64,000 nt of DNA. It comes from Candidatus Aalborgicola bjergmarkensis (GTDB lineage: Bacteria > Pseudomonadota > Gammaproteobacteria > Burkholderiales > Burkholderiaceae_C). A program made the translations under genes and the position numbers. Under the pieces are notes generated by a model. That model made no database searches and was not told where the DNA came from. It saw nothing but the letters and a program-made list of their open reading frames with translations. The DNA is taken from assembly GCA_016708725.1 (NCBI GenBank), contig JADJFE010000008.1, positions 265,091 to 329,090 on the forward strand, read 5' to 3'. Below are positions 20,768 to 30,672 of the stretch, one piece after another; within the stretch, counting starts at the first letter, position 1; each line of letters begins with the position of its first letter.

Positions 20768-22153
20768 ATGCGTTTGTCGATCCGCTCCTGCATTCCCGTT
20801 ACCTTGCTCGTGGCGTTGGCCCTGGTGTGCCCAGCTGCATTTTCCTGGAGCAACCACAGCTTCGTAGCCTACCGGGCCTTTGAGAAAATGCCCGAGGTGA
20901 CCAATGCTCCGCCAGTCAGCGCAGAATCGCTGGAAGCCTTCCTCAAAGCCGAGGAAAAAGCCATTCAGGCGTTGCTCATCAGCCAGGAAGTGTGGGCGCA
21001 AAACAACCTGGAAAAATACCCCTCCCGGCCGGCTGCACTGGCTTTCCAGGTCGATCCAGACCGCTCGGATGAGGCCCGGCGCCTGGCATTCCTGATGGCT
21101 TTGCGCGTGGCACCCACCAGCAAATTTGCGCTCTACATCCAGCCCGATCCACAACAAACGCAGCCTTCGGGGAATTCGGGAAATTCGGGGAATGCCTTGA
21201 CGCACAGCGCGGTCAACACGCTGCCGCAGGATGCCAATTCGACCTACCGCTACCAGACACTGCGTCCAGGCGAAATGGTCTCGGCGCTGGCGGTACTGGC
21301 TTCGGCTTCGGATGAGCCGGACTACGGGCTGGACATCAATTTGTGGGACGACAGCCCCTCGGAGTGGGGAAAGCGCTACGGATTCGGCGCCCTGCCCTTC
21401 GGCAACCCCAGCTTGCCGTATGCCACACAGGCGCCATTTCACATGGGTTTCTACCACGAGAGCCGGGTGCTGTATCTGGCAGCCCCCTTCATCAAGCGCA
21501 CCTTCCCCCTGCTGCGCATCAACCAGTTTTCCACCTTGTCTGCCCTGGCCTTTCGCACCGGGCACACCTACTGGGGCTGGCGCTTTGCCGGGCTGGCGCT
21601 GCACTATCTGCAAGACCTGACGCAACCCTACCATGCCAGCCTGGCGCCTGGCCATTCGACCACGGGATTGCTGTGGGTCAATCTCCTGGCCATGGCCGGT
21701 GCATCAGGCAAGAAGAACGATACGGTGGTGCTGCTGTCCAACCGCCACCTGGCGCTGGAAAAATACCAGATCGAATTGCTGCAGCGTGCAGCGCGCAACA
21801 AACAGGACACCAGCCTCGAAGCGGCGCTGCGTAATATGGGCAAGGATGGCAGCTACCCGGCATGGAGTGACCGTTATGTGCGCGATGTCGTCGCCGCCCA
21901 GGCTGCCGCCTACGGCTCCCAGGTGGTCAGCACGCTGGAGAGCAGCATGCCTGCTGCCTTTATCTCGGACCCGAGTTTTGACTTTGGCGTCAAGGAATCC
22001 GAGATTGACCTGACGAGCGAGCTGGCCAAACGCGACCCCGAAGACCGCAACCGTCTGGAAGCCATGATTGCCGAACTTTTAGGCAATTTTGGCGCACACA
22101 GCCGCACCGCCGTGCGTGGCATCCTCAAGGAAAGCCACGGAACGACGCCGTGA
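20768..22153 (+). CDS. exported phospholipase C / P1 nuclease-superfamily-like protein
   Basis: A 461-residue protein with a clear signal peptide (hydrophobic residues 8-26, ending AFSWS). The mature protein begins at a tryptophan (WSNHSFVAYRAFE), as in zinc-dependent phospholipase C/P1 nuclease enzymes, where the N-terminal Trp is a metal ligand. A second histidine-rich motif, HTYWGWRFAGLALHYLQDL and then QPYHA about residue 265, is the other expected metal-binding segment. A low-complexity SGNSGNSGN insert occurs at about residue 140. GGAG precedes the ATG at 20768. Zinc-dependent hydrolysis of phospholipid or nucleic acid in the periplasm or outside is likely, but the substrate is unknown. 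Confidence 0.65.
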   Translation: MRLSIRSCIPVTLLVALALVCPAAFSWSNHSFVAYRAFEKMPEVTNAPPVSAESLEAFLKAEEKAIQALLISQEVWAQNNLEKYPSRPAALAFQVDPDRSDEARRLAFLMALRVAPTSKFALYIQPDPQQTQPSGNSGNSGNALTHSAVNTLPQDANSTYRYQTLRPGEMVSALAVLASASDEPDYGLDINLWDDSPSEWGKRYGFGALPFGNPSLPYATQAPFHMGFYHESRVLYLAAPFIKRTFPLLRINQFSTLSALAFRTGHTYWGWRFAGLALHYLQDLTQPYHASLAPGHSTTGLLWVNLLAMAGASGKKNDTVVLLSNRHLALEKYQIELLQRAARNKQDTSLEAALRNMGKDGSYPAWSDRYVRDVVAAQAAAYGSQVVSTLESSMPAAFISDPSFDFGVKESEIDLTSELAKRDPEDRNRLEAMIAELLGNFGAHSRTAVRGILKESHGTTP

Positions 22154-22235
22154 GGTAAAAGCTGATGGATATATGGGTGGTTTGTGTGCTATATCGAGCT
22201 GCAAGCCTTACGAATCGTGCGGGTAAAGCTATAAA

Positions 22236-22883
22236 ATGAATAGCAATTTCAAGCAAGTGGCCTTGATTCTGGACGCACTGCCACAAACCCAGTGCACGCG
22301 CTGCGGTTACGCAGACTGCGCCGCGTATGCCCAGGCGATTGCCGAGGGCCAAGCTGGCATTAACCAATGTGCTCCGGGTGGTCAGCAAGGCGTTGTCCGG
22401 TTGGCCGCAATTACTGGTCTGCCGGAAATGCCCTTGAACCCGGAATTTGGCTCTGAAGGGCCGCGTTTCATGTTCTTCGTTGACGAAGACTGGTGCATCG
22501 GCTGTACCTTGTGCCTGGATGCCTGTCCGGTGGATGCTATCGTCGGCAGCAACAAGCGCATGCATACCGTACTCGAAGCCTATTGCACGGGTTGCGCGCG
22601 CTGCCTGCCGGTGTGTCCCGTTGACTGCATCGGACAGGAAAATGCATCCGGCAGCGCCACGGGCTGGGATGCCTGGTCGCAGGAGCAGGCGGAAACGGCT
22701 CGCCAGCGCTATGCATTAAAGAGCTATCGTCGCTTATCTGGCGAGGCTTTACGCCAGAAAGTTCCGCAAACATCAGATACAGAAGGCCATGCGGCACCTG
22801 CCGTGCAGGCGCACAAAAGCACTGTGATTGCCACAGCGCTGGCGCGTGCGCGCGCGCAGTACCAGTCCGGCACTCCGCGTTAA
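22236..22883 (+). CDS. RsxB/RnfB-like iron-sulfur protein without membrane anchor
   Basis: A 215-residue electron-transfer protein. The N-terminal Fe-S domain has the CTRCGYADCAAYA cysteine cluster. Two ferredoxin-type 4Fe-4S motifs follow (CIGCTLCLDACP and CTGCARCLPVCP). The hydrophobic N-terminal helix that anchors true RnfB is missing, so the protein is probably soluble, a form known in betaproteobacteria. No other Rnf subunits are nearby, so its partner is unknown. It is the last chromosomal gene before the island and is followed by a strong terminator. Confidence 0.85.
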   Translation: MNSNFKQVALILDALPQTQCTRCGYADCAAYAQAIAEGQAGINQCAPGGQQGVVRLAAITGLPEMPLNPEFGSEGPRFMFFVDEDWCIGCTLCLDACPVDAIVGSNKRMHTVLEAYCTGCARCLPVCPVDCIGQENASGSATGWDAWSQEQAETARQRYALKSYRRLSGEALRQKVPQTSDTEGHAAPAVQAHKSTVIATALARARAQYQSGTPR

Positions 22884-22918
22884 TCAGGCCCCCCTCTGTT
22901 AGCGGTTGTTGTGTTGAC

Positions 22919-23001
22919 TGCTGATTTACCAATGAGAAAGCCTTCAAGAATCGCTCCTTGAAGGCCTTTGTATGGTGTCTTGGTCGGGGAGAAAGGAATC
23001 C
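22919..23001. repeat. left island boundary, attachment-like direct repeat
   Basis: TGATTTACCAATGA is followed by TGGTCGGGGAGAAAGGAATC, and both blocks recur in the same order at 54134-54184. Read on the minus strand the second block resembles the 3' end of tRNA-Pro (CCTTTC then CCCCGACCA). This copy is imperfect, with changes in the T-loop part. From 23002 to 23342 I see no gene. Confidence 0.6.
22937..22969 (+). terminator. Rho-independent terminator after the RsxB-like gene
   Basis: An 8-bp perfect stem (CCTTCAAG with CTTGAAGG), extended by AAAG with CTTT across one bulged C. It lies 54 bp past the RsxB-like gene stop. Confidence 0.75.
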
Positions 23002-23342
23002 AATAGGCTGCGTAATGTGTTGATTTGACTGGAGTTTATATTCCGAATGAAAAAATGTACCAACGAAAATACCAACAAAATGTTTCGCTACCCCCTCTTT
23101 TGCCGTTTTGCAACACCCTCAGCCATCGCTGGCGCAGTCCACCAGCACATGCAAGGGGGTCGCAAAACGCTACCCCCTTTGTCCATGGGTACGGCAAAAC
23201 GCCGCCACCTTCGTCATCAAGGGTCAGATCGGTTCTTGCCCCTTTGCCGGTTGAAGCGCCGATGGGGTGGTGAAGTGCCAGCCCATCTTTGGCCTTGTAC
23301 ACCCACGTGGTTAGCCGATGTAGGGGCGCCATAAAATTGACC

Positions 23343-23747
23343 ATGGCAATAAAATTTCAACCCGCACCTGGGACTATCCTGAACTGTGACTTTCACGGGT
23401 TCATCGTTCCAGAGATCGTCAAAACCCGGCAAGTGGTTGTCCTGTGGAAACACAAATCCAATGCTCGACTGGTGTATGTGGTTCCGCTGTCCACCACAGC
23501 GCCGCACGACCCATCGCTTGCTTTGGAGTTGGCTGGTGGTCCACCAATCCTGCGTCAAGGGCAAGATCAAGCCACCAGAACATGGGTAAAGTGCGACATG
23601 GTTTATACGGTCTCTACCGAGCGGCTTTCCATGCCTGTGAACCGGGCATCACGCCGGACGGCATCTGCGCCCATCAACATCAACATTTCCACGCCCGATC
23701 TGATGGCGGTTAGAAAGCTCGTTGCAATGGCTTTGCGTTTGGTTTAA
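23343..23747 (+). CDS. PemK/MazF-like growth-inhibitor toxin
   Basis: A 134-residue protein with the PemK/MazF layout: an N-terminal PGTILNCDF strand, then RLVYVVPLSTTAP followed by a short loop, and WVKCDMVYTVSTERL near the middle, which matches conserved blocks of these small beta-barrel RNases. ATG 23343 is chosen because homology starts at MAIKFQP. Upstream in-frame residues look non-coding. No antitoxin gene adjoins it. It stands alone at the left edge of the island and points toward the broken ParB remnant. Endoribonuclease activity is inferred from family only. Confidence 0.6.
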   Translation: MAIKFQPAPGTILNCDFHGFIVPEIVKTRQVVVLWKHKSNARLVYVVPLSTTAPHDPSLALELAGGPPILRQGQDQATRTWVKCDMVYTVSTERLSMPVNRASRRTASAPININISTPDLMAVRKLVAMALRLV

Positions 23748-23909
23748 CATCGGGACGTTCCCGAAAGGGGCTTGAAGTCTGGGTCCGCGCAAGCGTTGAA
23801 CCAGCCAGCGATGGATGCGATGACAAGCGCCATCGTCTGAAATCCGGGGCGCTTCGTGCGCCCCTTGTCTTTTGTTGGCGCAAATTTGGCGGTTGATGCG
23901 GCGAAGGAT

Positions 23910-24318
23910 TTGTCTTGCGCTCGATCAGCTCCGCGCGGGCTGGTTCTGGCAGTTTGGCAAGCGCATCCATCTCAACGCCGGTATCCAGGCTGGTGCTGGT
24001 GATCTTGTCCAGGGTGGTGTCGCCTAGGGCTTTGGCGCGGGCAAGTAACCGATAGGTCGTTGGCGCAGATTGCCCAGTAGATGCGGCTGTTGCTGCTGCG
24101 AAACCTGTTGTTTGCGGCGGTGGTGATTTGTAGCCAACTGGTTTTAATTCAGGTCTATCATCTTGAGACACCTGAATTTTCACCGGATGCAGCGCATCCC
24201 AAATCTGCGCCCTGCGCTTGGTGTACTTGGTGCGCTGCGATGCGGTCAGTTCAGCCCTGCACAGGTTCTCGTCAATCTCGATTAGCCTTCGTATGAATTC
24301 CATACGAAGCGCCAGCAC
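23910..24318 (-). pseudogene. ParB-like plasmid/phage protein remnant
   Basis: About 136 residues resemble the middle of ParB-type proteins: RRLIEIDENLCRAEL, then TASQRTKYTKRRAQIWDALHP, then a region ending LDKITSTSLDTGVEMDALAK. The nuclease-like N-terminal domain expected upstream is absent, and the frame degenerates after PARAELIERK into a low-quality tail. A perfect inverted repeat, CTTCGTATG/CATACGAAG, spans its first codons. It is debris from a replication or partition gene at the worn end of satellite 2. The 200 bp upstream (24319-24516) hold nothing recognisable. Confidence 0.6.
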
Positions 24319-24516
24319 CAGAGTGGCGCCACATCAACCATATTCCATTTGAAATGTCATGTGGCGCTGCTGGGCTTAGATTTCAGCCCAGATCGGGCAA
24401 AGGTGGTCTGCGTCCACATTCAGCCAAGTGTGCGGATTTCGTCCGGTTGTGCGTGCGAAAAACGTCCGCACAAAGGGCGCGATTTCAAATCGAACCCTTG
24501 TGTCTGAGCTAAAGTT

Positions 24517-24777
24517 TCAGCCCATCCTGGCCTTGATGCGTGCCACCTGAATGGCTGCGCTTTGAATGGCCGCGCTTGAATTGCCGTTGAGTTTGTTTAG
24601 CAATCGCCAGTAGGTTTTACGGTGCATCCCCTTGGGCCTGTCTCCTTGTGGGCTGGCAACTCCGCCACCCCAGCCCAGCCGCTCTCTGATTTTGTCGGCC
24701 CGTTCGAATGGCTTATCGCCTGGTGCAGTGCGTTGGCTGGGATAGTCGAGTTGGTGGCAATGCCGACACGCATACAC
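24517..24777 (-). pseudogene. C-terminal fragment of a zinc-ribbon-type mobile-element protein
   Basis: An 86-residue frame beginning CRHCHQLDYPSQR and running through ADKIRERLGWGGG and PKGMHRKTYWRLL. This resembles the C-terminal part of a small protein common in plasmid and phage islands. There is no start or N-terminal half. It abuts the broken primase in another frame, so a deletion joined the two genes near 24,780. Function unknown. Confidence 0.55.
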
Positions 24778-26653
24778 CTTGCCGCCATAAAGCGTTGGAA
24801 CCAGCCATCGTTATCCATGCCGGTGATGATCCCGGACAAGTAGCGCTCCAATAGCTCAGGCTGGATGCCACCGAACACGCTCAGGCAGACATTCTTAATG
24901 AATAGCTCACCCCGGCCAATGCGGTCGATGTTGAATGATCCCGTTCCGTTCCAGCCCTCCAGGTAAAAGGCACGGTCTTGCCCATGTCCGTCCTTGTCCC
25001 AGCTTGCCAGTAGTCCGGTCAATTCATCCCGGAACACCAGTATTCCGTGCGGATTGGATACCAGCATGTCGCCAAGTTTCTCAACGCTGGCATCATCCGT
25101 TCTGAATCTACGTGGTTGTGGCTTCTCTGGTTTTTGCAAGGCTTGAAAGTCGTCGATTGCTGCGGCCATCTTGAGACTGTCTGGCTTTGTGCCGGATGCT
25201 GCTTTCTTCATCACGGCCTTTACTGCCCCCTGCTGCGCCTCATACGCGGCCATCTCCGCTTCATAGGTCTTTTCCCGCTCCGTTTGCATCTCCGCTTCCT
25301 TTGCGGTCAGCAGTGCGAGAAAGCGCATGAAGGAATTTGCCGCTGGTGACTTTTTTTCGGACGGTGGAGCAATGATTCCTCCGTACAGGTTGGGGGTGAC
25401 TATCCAGTCATCACGGCGCTTGGGCTTTAACGCAATCTTTGCTCCGATCACAGAACCCAGCGAAACCAGCAAGGCACTGGCCACAAAATCAGGGGCACAG
25501 GGCATGCGGTCTGCCTCATCCAGCACAAAGTCTGCAAGCATTTTAGGCAGCAATGCAACCACATCAAATGCTGGTGCTGCTGGCAAGTCTGCTTTGATTT
25601 CGCGCGGCTCCGGCCACTCGATCACGGCATCTACGCCGCCATCCTCGTCAGCCTGGTGCTGGGCTTGCTCTACCGGCCCCATGTAAACCGCTGCCTCAAA
25701 ACTGGCAACCACGGCCTTAGCAGACAGTTTGGCCAGGTCGTTGAAGTCGGTGTCCTTCTCGCCGCGCTCTGGTGGAAACATGGGCTTTGCCAAGTAACCG
25801 TTGACGGCCCGCGCTGCCTCTGTGGCCTTGACGATGCCTGTGTTTTTTTGACCATGCTCACGACCGCAGTGCTGGCACTTTGGCTCTGCAACCAGCGTTT
25901 TCTTTTTGCATTCTGGGCGCGTCTGGTAATGGTCGTCGTCAGCACCGATGGTGATTACCATGTCCAGATACTTCTCCCGCAACGCCAACGCCACCTTGGG
26001 CAGATTGCTAGCGCTGAATGCCACGGCAACGGCTTTACCAGTGGATTCAAAGATCGTCGCACCAGTGGAAAAGCCCTCGGCAATGACCAGCTTTCCATTG
26101 GGTTTGCCAAGTGCACAGTAGCAACCAGACACCCGGCCACCAGTCATAAAACGCTTGGTTCCATCGGGGTGTATCTGCTGCAAGTTCCACAGTTTGCCAT
26201 GCACGTCATACATGGGGATAAGCAAAACATCTCCGTCGATTCGTGCCCCGTGGGGCTTGATTCCCTTGGCGGTAAGGTATATGGGTGCCCAGTTGCCGGT
26301 TGTGCCGCATCCCAGCGTGTTTTAGCGGCCTGGGCAGTGGCTTCTTGCTGCTGCGCCTTGTCGGCATCGCGTTGTTTGCGGGCGGCTTCCATGCGTTGAC
26401 GGTGAGCATCGCGCTCTGTGTCCGTCATGTCGTTATCCGACTTGGAACACCAGCTCATCTGTGAGCTATCGCGCCAATTGCCATAGGCACCACTGGGGAT
26501 GCCATCGTCAAAGAACACATACCAGCCTGCCAGGTCTCCATGCTTCCCCGTTGGCGAAAAGCGCTGTAACACGCCAGGGATGATGGCCTCGGGCGGTTGC
26601 ATGCCGGATGCCGCAATGGCTGTGCGGAATGCTTCAAGTGGGTCTGTGGTCAT
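24778..26653 (-). pseudogene. satellite 2 Toprim/DUF3987 primase-helicase, frameshifted and 3'-truncated
   Basis: Replication protein of satellite 2. The first frame (from ATG 26653) gives the N-terminal segment, ending in sense near HPY at about 26,280. The second frame then continues with LTAKGIKPHGARIDGDVLLIP, so a 1- or 2-nt slip broke it. The second frame holds a Toprim domain (LVIAEGFSTGATIF, IGADDD) and a DUF3987 domain from about 25,630 leftward, with FRDELTGLLASWDK and FLEGWNGTGSF-like blocks. Homology stops near GWFQR at about 24,790, where it is fused to the zinc-ribbon fragment. The original protein would have been over 700 residues. Non-functional as it stands. Confidence 0.75.
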
Positions 26654-26985
26654 TCGTCCTCCCCAAGCAAGAAGCTACGCGCTATCTGCAAGTCGTGAAT
26701 CCGGGAAAGACTATCGGCCAGCACTTGCGCCAGTCTCCAGGCCACCGATGGATGATCATCGGGAGGGTTCTTCGGGTCTGGTGGTGTGAGTTCTCGAAGG
26801 ATGGTGTTTGCCAGTACCAAGTGTTGTTCCTGGGATTCCTCGAATCCGTCAAGAATATACTGGGTCGAACTGCGAAGAAAGTCTTGCGCCGACTTCCTTT
26901 GGCGCATGTACTCGATCTTTGCGGCTTCGGTGGTGAAGTTGTCGGTTGTGCCCGTAGATTGTTTGGGCGTAGTGGTGTCAGCCAT
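26650..26985 (-). CDS. small satellite protein upstream of primase (family of the intron-split gene)
   Basis: A 111-residue protein whose last 35 residues (HPSVAWRLAQVLADSLSRI...) align with the spliced product of the intron-split gene in satellite 1 (HTAWRLSQVL...). It occupies the same place, directly before the primase with an ATGA overlap. AAGGAG lies 7 nt upstream of the ATG. The frame stays open far upstream through the leader, but that part is RNA structure rather than protein. Function unknown. It may be a regulator or replication accessory. Confidence 0.7.
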   Translation of the reverse strand: MADTTTPKQSTGTTDNFTTEAAKIEYMRQRKSAQDFLRSSTQYILDGFEESQEQHLVLANTILRELTPPDPKNPPDDHPSVAWRLAQVLADSLSRIHDLQIARSFLLGEDE

Positions 26986-26989
26986 GATT

Positions 26990-27330
26990 GGCTCCTTATC
27001 AACAGGTTTAGAACCTGCCGCCAACGCTTCCAACGTTGGTGACAGACCGTGTGGGCGTTGGAAGACCGGGATAAGGGACCGGCGCATCTTGCGATGCCAC
27101 CCACACGGCCCGTCATAAGCGAAACCGTGCCCCACGCAACCAGGGGACGTAAAAAAACCGCGCTCAATTGTCTGGCGCGGCTGTTGCGCCTTATCTTTCG
27201 GGCTTCCACACCCAGTGCGAAGTTTAGCACCGTCGTGGTGGTGAACCTGCGCATTCTTGAGCTGATTGCCATTCTGGCCTGTACCGCTCATGGTGCGTGC
27301 GGGGTGCGCTATCAAAATTGGGTATGCTGC
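26990..27330 (-). promoter_or_regulatory. P4-type attenuator leader of satellite 2
   Basis: Untranslated leader before the 111-aa gene. It contains an intrinsic terminator at 27151-27180 (CCGCGC...GCGCGG then seven T on the minus strand). Downstream of it are two 9-base segments that are perfectly complementary, at 27100-27108 and 27047-27055 (CCGTGTGGG with CCCACACGG). Further pairing is possible between 27021-27027 and 27055-27061. The layout (terminator, complementary segments, then the replication operon) recurs before the other two primase operons and recalls the phage P4 CI RNA/C4 antisense system. Confidence 0.5.
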
Positions 27331-27492
27331 GTTAGAATCGGCAACGAGAATCACCTTGCTGCCTGCCCTGCGTCCACGTGGGGTGGGCATTTTTTTGTCT
27401 TGCATTGCCGCCACTACGCTGTTGCCAGCTTGCGCAGTACTTTTGGTGTGAGCTTTGCCCTGGTGGGATGTGGTGTGTTGCATGTTCAGCTT

Positions 27493-27930
27493 TCAGGTTG
27501 ATTTCCCAAAACTGCGGTTTTCGTTCCAGGCTTGCAGCGCATTGGCATGCAACACGCGGGCACGGGCGGATTTGCGCAGTTGCTCAATGTTCCATTCGGC
27601 TTCTGCCTTTTCAGTCATACCGTTACCTGTGCTTCCTGCAATATCGAGCACTGCTTGACATTCATTGTGAAAATTCAATTCAAAAATTACTTCGTGAACG
27701 GTTGGTGTGCCCAGTGCTGGATTAAATCCAGATGTGACATAGTTCCTGAGTGCGTGTACCGCTGCATGGTGCGTCGGGCAAAGCCACACATGAGAATGAT
27801 CTGGCACCAAATAACCCATGTCAGCCTGCTCGGAAAGTGGCGTTATGTGATGTGCATGGGTCAACGCATGGTGTCTATCGCAGACTTTGCAGTCTTTTCT
27901 TTCGGACGGGACAAAAGACATTCGTGCCAT
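27493..27930 (-). CDS. HNH-endonuclease-like protein
   Basis: About 145 residues. A CxxC pair (CKVC) is followed by AHHITPLSEQ and then LCPTHHAAVHAL, an order of Cys-Cys, His-His and Cys-His-His typical of HNH-type zinc-bound nucleases. It overlaps the 3' end of the upstream gene by about 70 bp, so the start (27930 or 27921) is uncertain. It lies between the alpA-proximal gene and the attenuator leader. A DNA-nicking role in satellite maintenance or host interference is possible but unproven. Confidence 0.55.
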   Translation of the reverse strand: MARMSFVPSERKDCKVCDRHHALTHAHHITPLSEQADMGYLVPDHSHVWLCPTHHAAVHALRNYVTSGFNPALGTPTVHEVIFELNFHNECQAVLDIAGSTGNGMTEKAEAEWNIEQLRKSARARVLHANALQAWNENRSFGKST

Positions 27931-28193
27931 TGCGATGAACAATTGCTTTTTTCTGCAATGACAGCGTTTTTTTCCTGATCTTCACGCTTCAGTGCCAGCA
28001 ACAGTTCCCCTGTGCGCCGTTCCGCACGCAAGCGGATTTCGCTGGCCTTGCGTTCGGCCTCAAAGTTCTTAGCCTGCTTGGCGTACAGCTCCAGTGCCAT
28101 AGCCTTGTCGCGCAGGTCTTTAACTTCGTCAATCCTGTGGCAGTCGGCAATGGCCGTGCACATGGCGTCATAGATGATGATTGAGTTGCGCAT
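27861..28193 (-). CDS. charged helical protein of mobile elements, unknown function
   Basis: A 110-residue, strongly charged protein, largely coiled-coil-like (KDLRDKAMALELYAKQAKN and EIRLRAERRTGELL). Similar small proteins occur in phage and island contexts, but I know of no assigned function. It follows alpA by 9 bp and overlaps the HNH-like gene, so it is part of the same leftward operon. Confidence 0.6.
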   Translation of the reverse strand: MRNSIIIYDAMCTAIADCHRIDEVKDLRDKAMALELYAKQAKNFEAERKASEIRLRAERRTGELLLALKREDQEKNAVIAEKSNCSSQWHECLLSRPKEKTAKSAIDTMR

Positions 28194-28202
28194 GGTTGGC
28201 TC

Positions 28203-28502
28203 CTACGCGGCAACGGTCTGCGCTGCCATCCACTGGCGAACGTCTTGCACGCGCCAGACTGAGCAATGGTCTGACAGTTTGATCGGACGGGGAAACGCGC
28301 CGATCTTTATCCATCTCCAAAGGCTGGATGCCGATATGGGGACTACTTGAAGAATCTGCGGCTGTTTGACGAACGCGCTGCCTGGCAGGGTGTCGAAGTC
28401 TGGCAGTGTTGCCAATGGCTTCTGGGGTGTTGCCGGGATAGCTGCTGCTATTGTGGTCTTTTTGAATGACGGTGTTTTGTGTTGCATTTGATGCGCTTCC
28501 AT
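28203..28502 (-). CDS. alpA: AlpA-family excisionase/transcriptional regulator of satellite 2
   Basis: About 99 residues with a C-terminal MerR-like winged helix: ILQVVPISASSLWRWIKIGAFPRPIKL, then SVWRVQDVRQWMA. This is the standard AlpA arrangement in P4-like elements, where AlpA activates integrase-dependent excision. Several in-frame ATGs exist (28517, 28502, 28487) and none has a clear ribosome binding site. It is first in the leftward operon after the interrupted gene. Confidence 0.8.
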   Translation of the reverse strand: MEAHQMQHKTPSFKKTTIAAAIPATPQKPLATLPDFDTLPGSAFVKQPQILQVVPISASSLWRWIKIGAFPRPIKLSDHCSVWRVQDVRQWMAAQTVAA

Positions 28503-28611
28503 GAAAAAGAAGCGCATTGCAACTTTGGGGCGCGCGCCCCGTCACATGGTGCATAACGCCCCGTCTAGCCCCATAGGGGGATGGTGCGCTTTCGGTGCAG
28601 AATGGTGCGTT

Positions 28612-28885
28612 TTATTTGGTGCGGATGATTGTGCGTGCCATGGATTCGCCGATGCGCTTGCTATTCCGTAGCTTGCGCTCGCTCTCCATTGCCCGTGAGA
28701 TGGTGCTTCTGTCTGGCGCATTCGGGTTGTTTTTCTGCACGCGCTTCACAACACGCGCCAGCGCACCGCGCTTGTTGATGCGCTCTTCTTCTTCGAACCA
28801 ATTCAGCCATCGACTATTCCGGTCTGCTTGTGTCTCTGGGGCGGTTGTTGCTGGAGCCAGATACGGTGCGTTAGATTGTTTTTTC
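28612..28885 (-). pseudogene. 3' part of the doubly interrupted satellite 2 gene
   Basis: C-terminal 90 codons of the gene whose N-terminus is at 34868-35120. Removing IS66 and one GTTTTTTC duplication joins LESLKK to QSNAPYLAP in frame. It continues through RWLNWFEEEERINKRG and ends MARTIIRTK at a TAA. The C-terminal part looks like a helix-rich DNA-binding region. Confidence 0.75.
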
Positions 28886-30672
28886 GTAACTACTCAGGTT
28901 ACTGACCGATCTTCAACGGCCAGTGAGTGCAGTTCACGCGGGTGAAGGTTTGCGGTAGGCGATCCCGCGCCGACCACCCAGCTGTCAAGCGTCCGGGTTA
29001 GGCCGTTTCGGGTATGAACGGTTTGCCGACCAGCGCGTCTTTGATAGCGCCGAGAATGTTTTGCCCGTTCTTACGGGCTGTTGATATGTACCCCCGAATG
29101 CGCGCAAACTGTTCGGCTCCAGTCTGCGTCCTAAACGTACCGGATATCTTCATCTTGGTTTTAATCATCCGAATGTCACGTTCGCTCAGATTGTTGTCGA
29201 ACGGAACACGGAAATCGTTCATGAAGCGTAGCGTATCCTCCTGGAAATTCTTCAGCCGATCCAGCAGGTTGCGCGGTGGGCTCTGCTTTTTTCCTTCGTC
29301 GTTTGACCGGAGCGTTTTCATCCTCGGGTTGCTCTGGATTGGCCGCAAATCCGGCTGCCAGTACCTCCTCATATCGCTTGACGAACTGAATTTTCAATTC
29401 CTCCGGCAGTTCCGTGGTGCCTCTATTCTTGCTTTCATCCACAGCGTCTTTGATGTCGCACAATACCTCGATCATGCTCTTCGCCCACGGCTGCTGCCAA
29501 TTCTCAACAATACCAACCAGTTCACGCAACTGATGGGCGTTGCAGGCACCGTGTTTGAAACTGTACTGGAAATAGGGCTTCCAGTGATCATGAATCCCTG
29601 TGCCTTTGAACTTCGGAAGAATGCCAATTTCGTCCATGGTTTCCTTCCCTCGCTTGGCGTGAACAGCGTAATGCGTGAGCTTTTTGGTTGATGCCACATG
29701 AACCCAGTGCAACTTGCCTTTCACCCGCACGCCTGATTCATCGGTATGGAGAATTTCACCGTTTGCCAACAGCTCCTTTATCGCTTCTTCCGATGGCTTG
29801 ACGGATTCGGACGTCTTGCCGGTGGCCTTCAACACAAAGGATTCCGATAGGTCTTGCCCGAAAAGGTCTTTGAAGATTTGCGTTGTCCTGTCTAACGGCA
29901 CGTAGTGCTCGCAGTTGAGGTAGGTGCAAAGACTCGCAACGCCCTGCCCATACTGTACTGCAGCATTCACTCCTTCTGGAAATTCTCCGCAATTCACCGT
30001 GCCACATTTCGGGCAAACCTTGGTTTTCACACGGTGTTCCGTGACTTCAATTTGCATGGGAGGAATGTCAAAAACTTGCCGTGACTCACTCGCGCACGCC
30101 TCAACACCAGACAGATCTTCCTCACACGACGCGCAATGTCCCGGTTCATGCTCTTCGAAATGATCCGGATTTTCTTCGGCTTTCAGCGTGTTGCCTTCAT
30201 GGCCGGGTTGTCCCCCGTTGGGTTTCTGACCCTTGACGCGCAGACTTTTCGGCGATGGCTTTTTGTAGCCATCGCTTGATGGCGGCTTGCTGCTGTTGTG
30301 GCTATCTTTGCCCAAGCTCACCTTCATGGCCTGGATCACATCCGCCTGCTTCTTGACCTGCGCCACCAACGTTTCAGCAATACCGATCAGTTTGTTCACC
30401 AAATCACGCGTCGCGCCCTGCCCATGCGCGAAGGCCGCATCTACTTCATCTGTGCTGGGAATCTTGATTTCCATGAATCTGCTGTGAGGTAGTATCGCTA
30501 CGAATCAATCAGAGGGAGCACATTACGCGCTTTAAAGTAACTGGGTCTGAAGGGCAAATTTCGACCGGATGTCTGATGATACCAAGGGGGGACGGGTAGT
30601 TACATCTGGACTTGGTGGAGTGTGTATTTCGCTGGATGATCTCCTATTGCCACAAGGGGGGTGAGTAGTTAC
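28886..30672 (-). mobile_element. IS66-family insertion sequence, copy 1 (1,787 bp)
   Basis: Both ends carry the inverted repeat GTAACTACTCA. Flanking 8-bp direct repeats GTTTTTTC (28878-28885 and 30673-30680) define the insertion exactly, and 8 bp is the usual IS66 duplication. It carries only a TnpC-like transposase, without tnpA or tnpB, like the ISBst12 group. It is one base longer than copy 2. Confidence 0.93.
28998..30474 (-). pseudogene. IS66 transposase, frameshifted by one extra A
   Basis: Nearly identical to the intact 491-residue transposase of copy 2 but split into two frames. A tract of six T at 29287-29292 (five in copy 2) shifts the frame after VKRRRKK. The N-terminal part holds the zinc-finger-like CASCEEDL and CPKCGTVNCGEF motifs and the first catalytic region (HTDESGVRVKGKLHWVHVAS). 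The C-terminal part holds the final NLSERDIRMIK motif. Probably inactive, though it could be moved by the copy 2 enzyme. Confidence 0.9.

Noticed and set aside
22981..23001. Complete tRNA gene at the island boundary
   Set aside because: Only the T-loop to CCA portion can be seen. No anticodon or D arm is present on either strand.
26650..27483. 277-aa protein including the leader
   Set aside because: The first 166 codons lie over a terminator and complementary RNA segments. Only the last 111 codons follow a ribosome binding site and match a paralogue.
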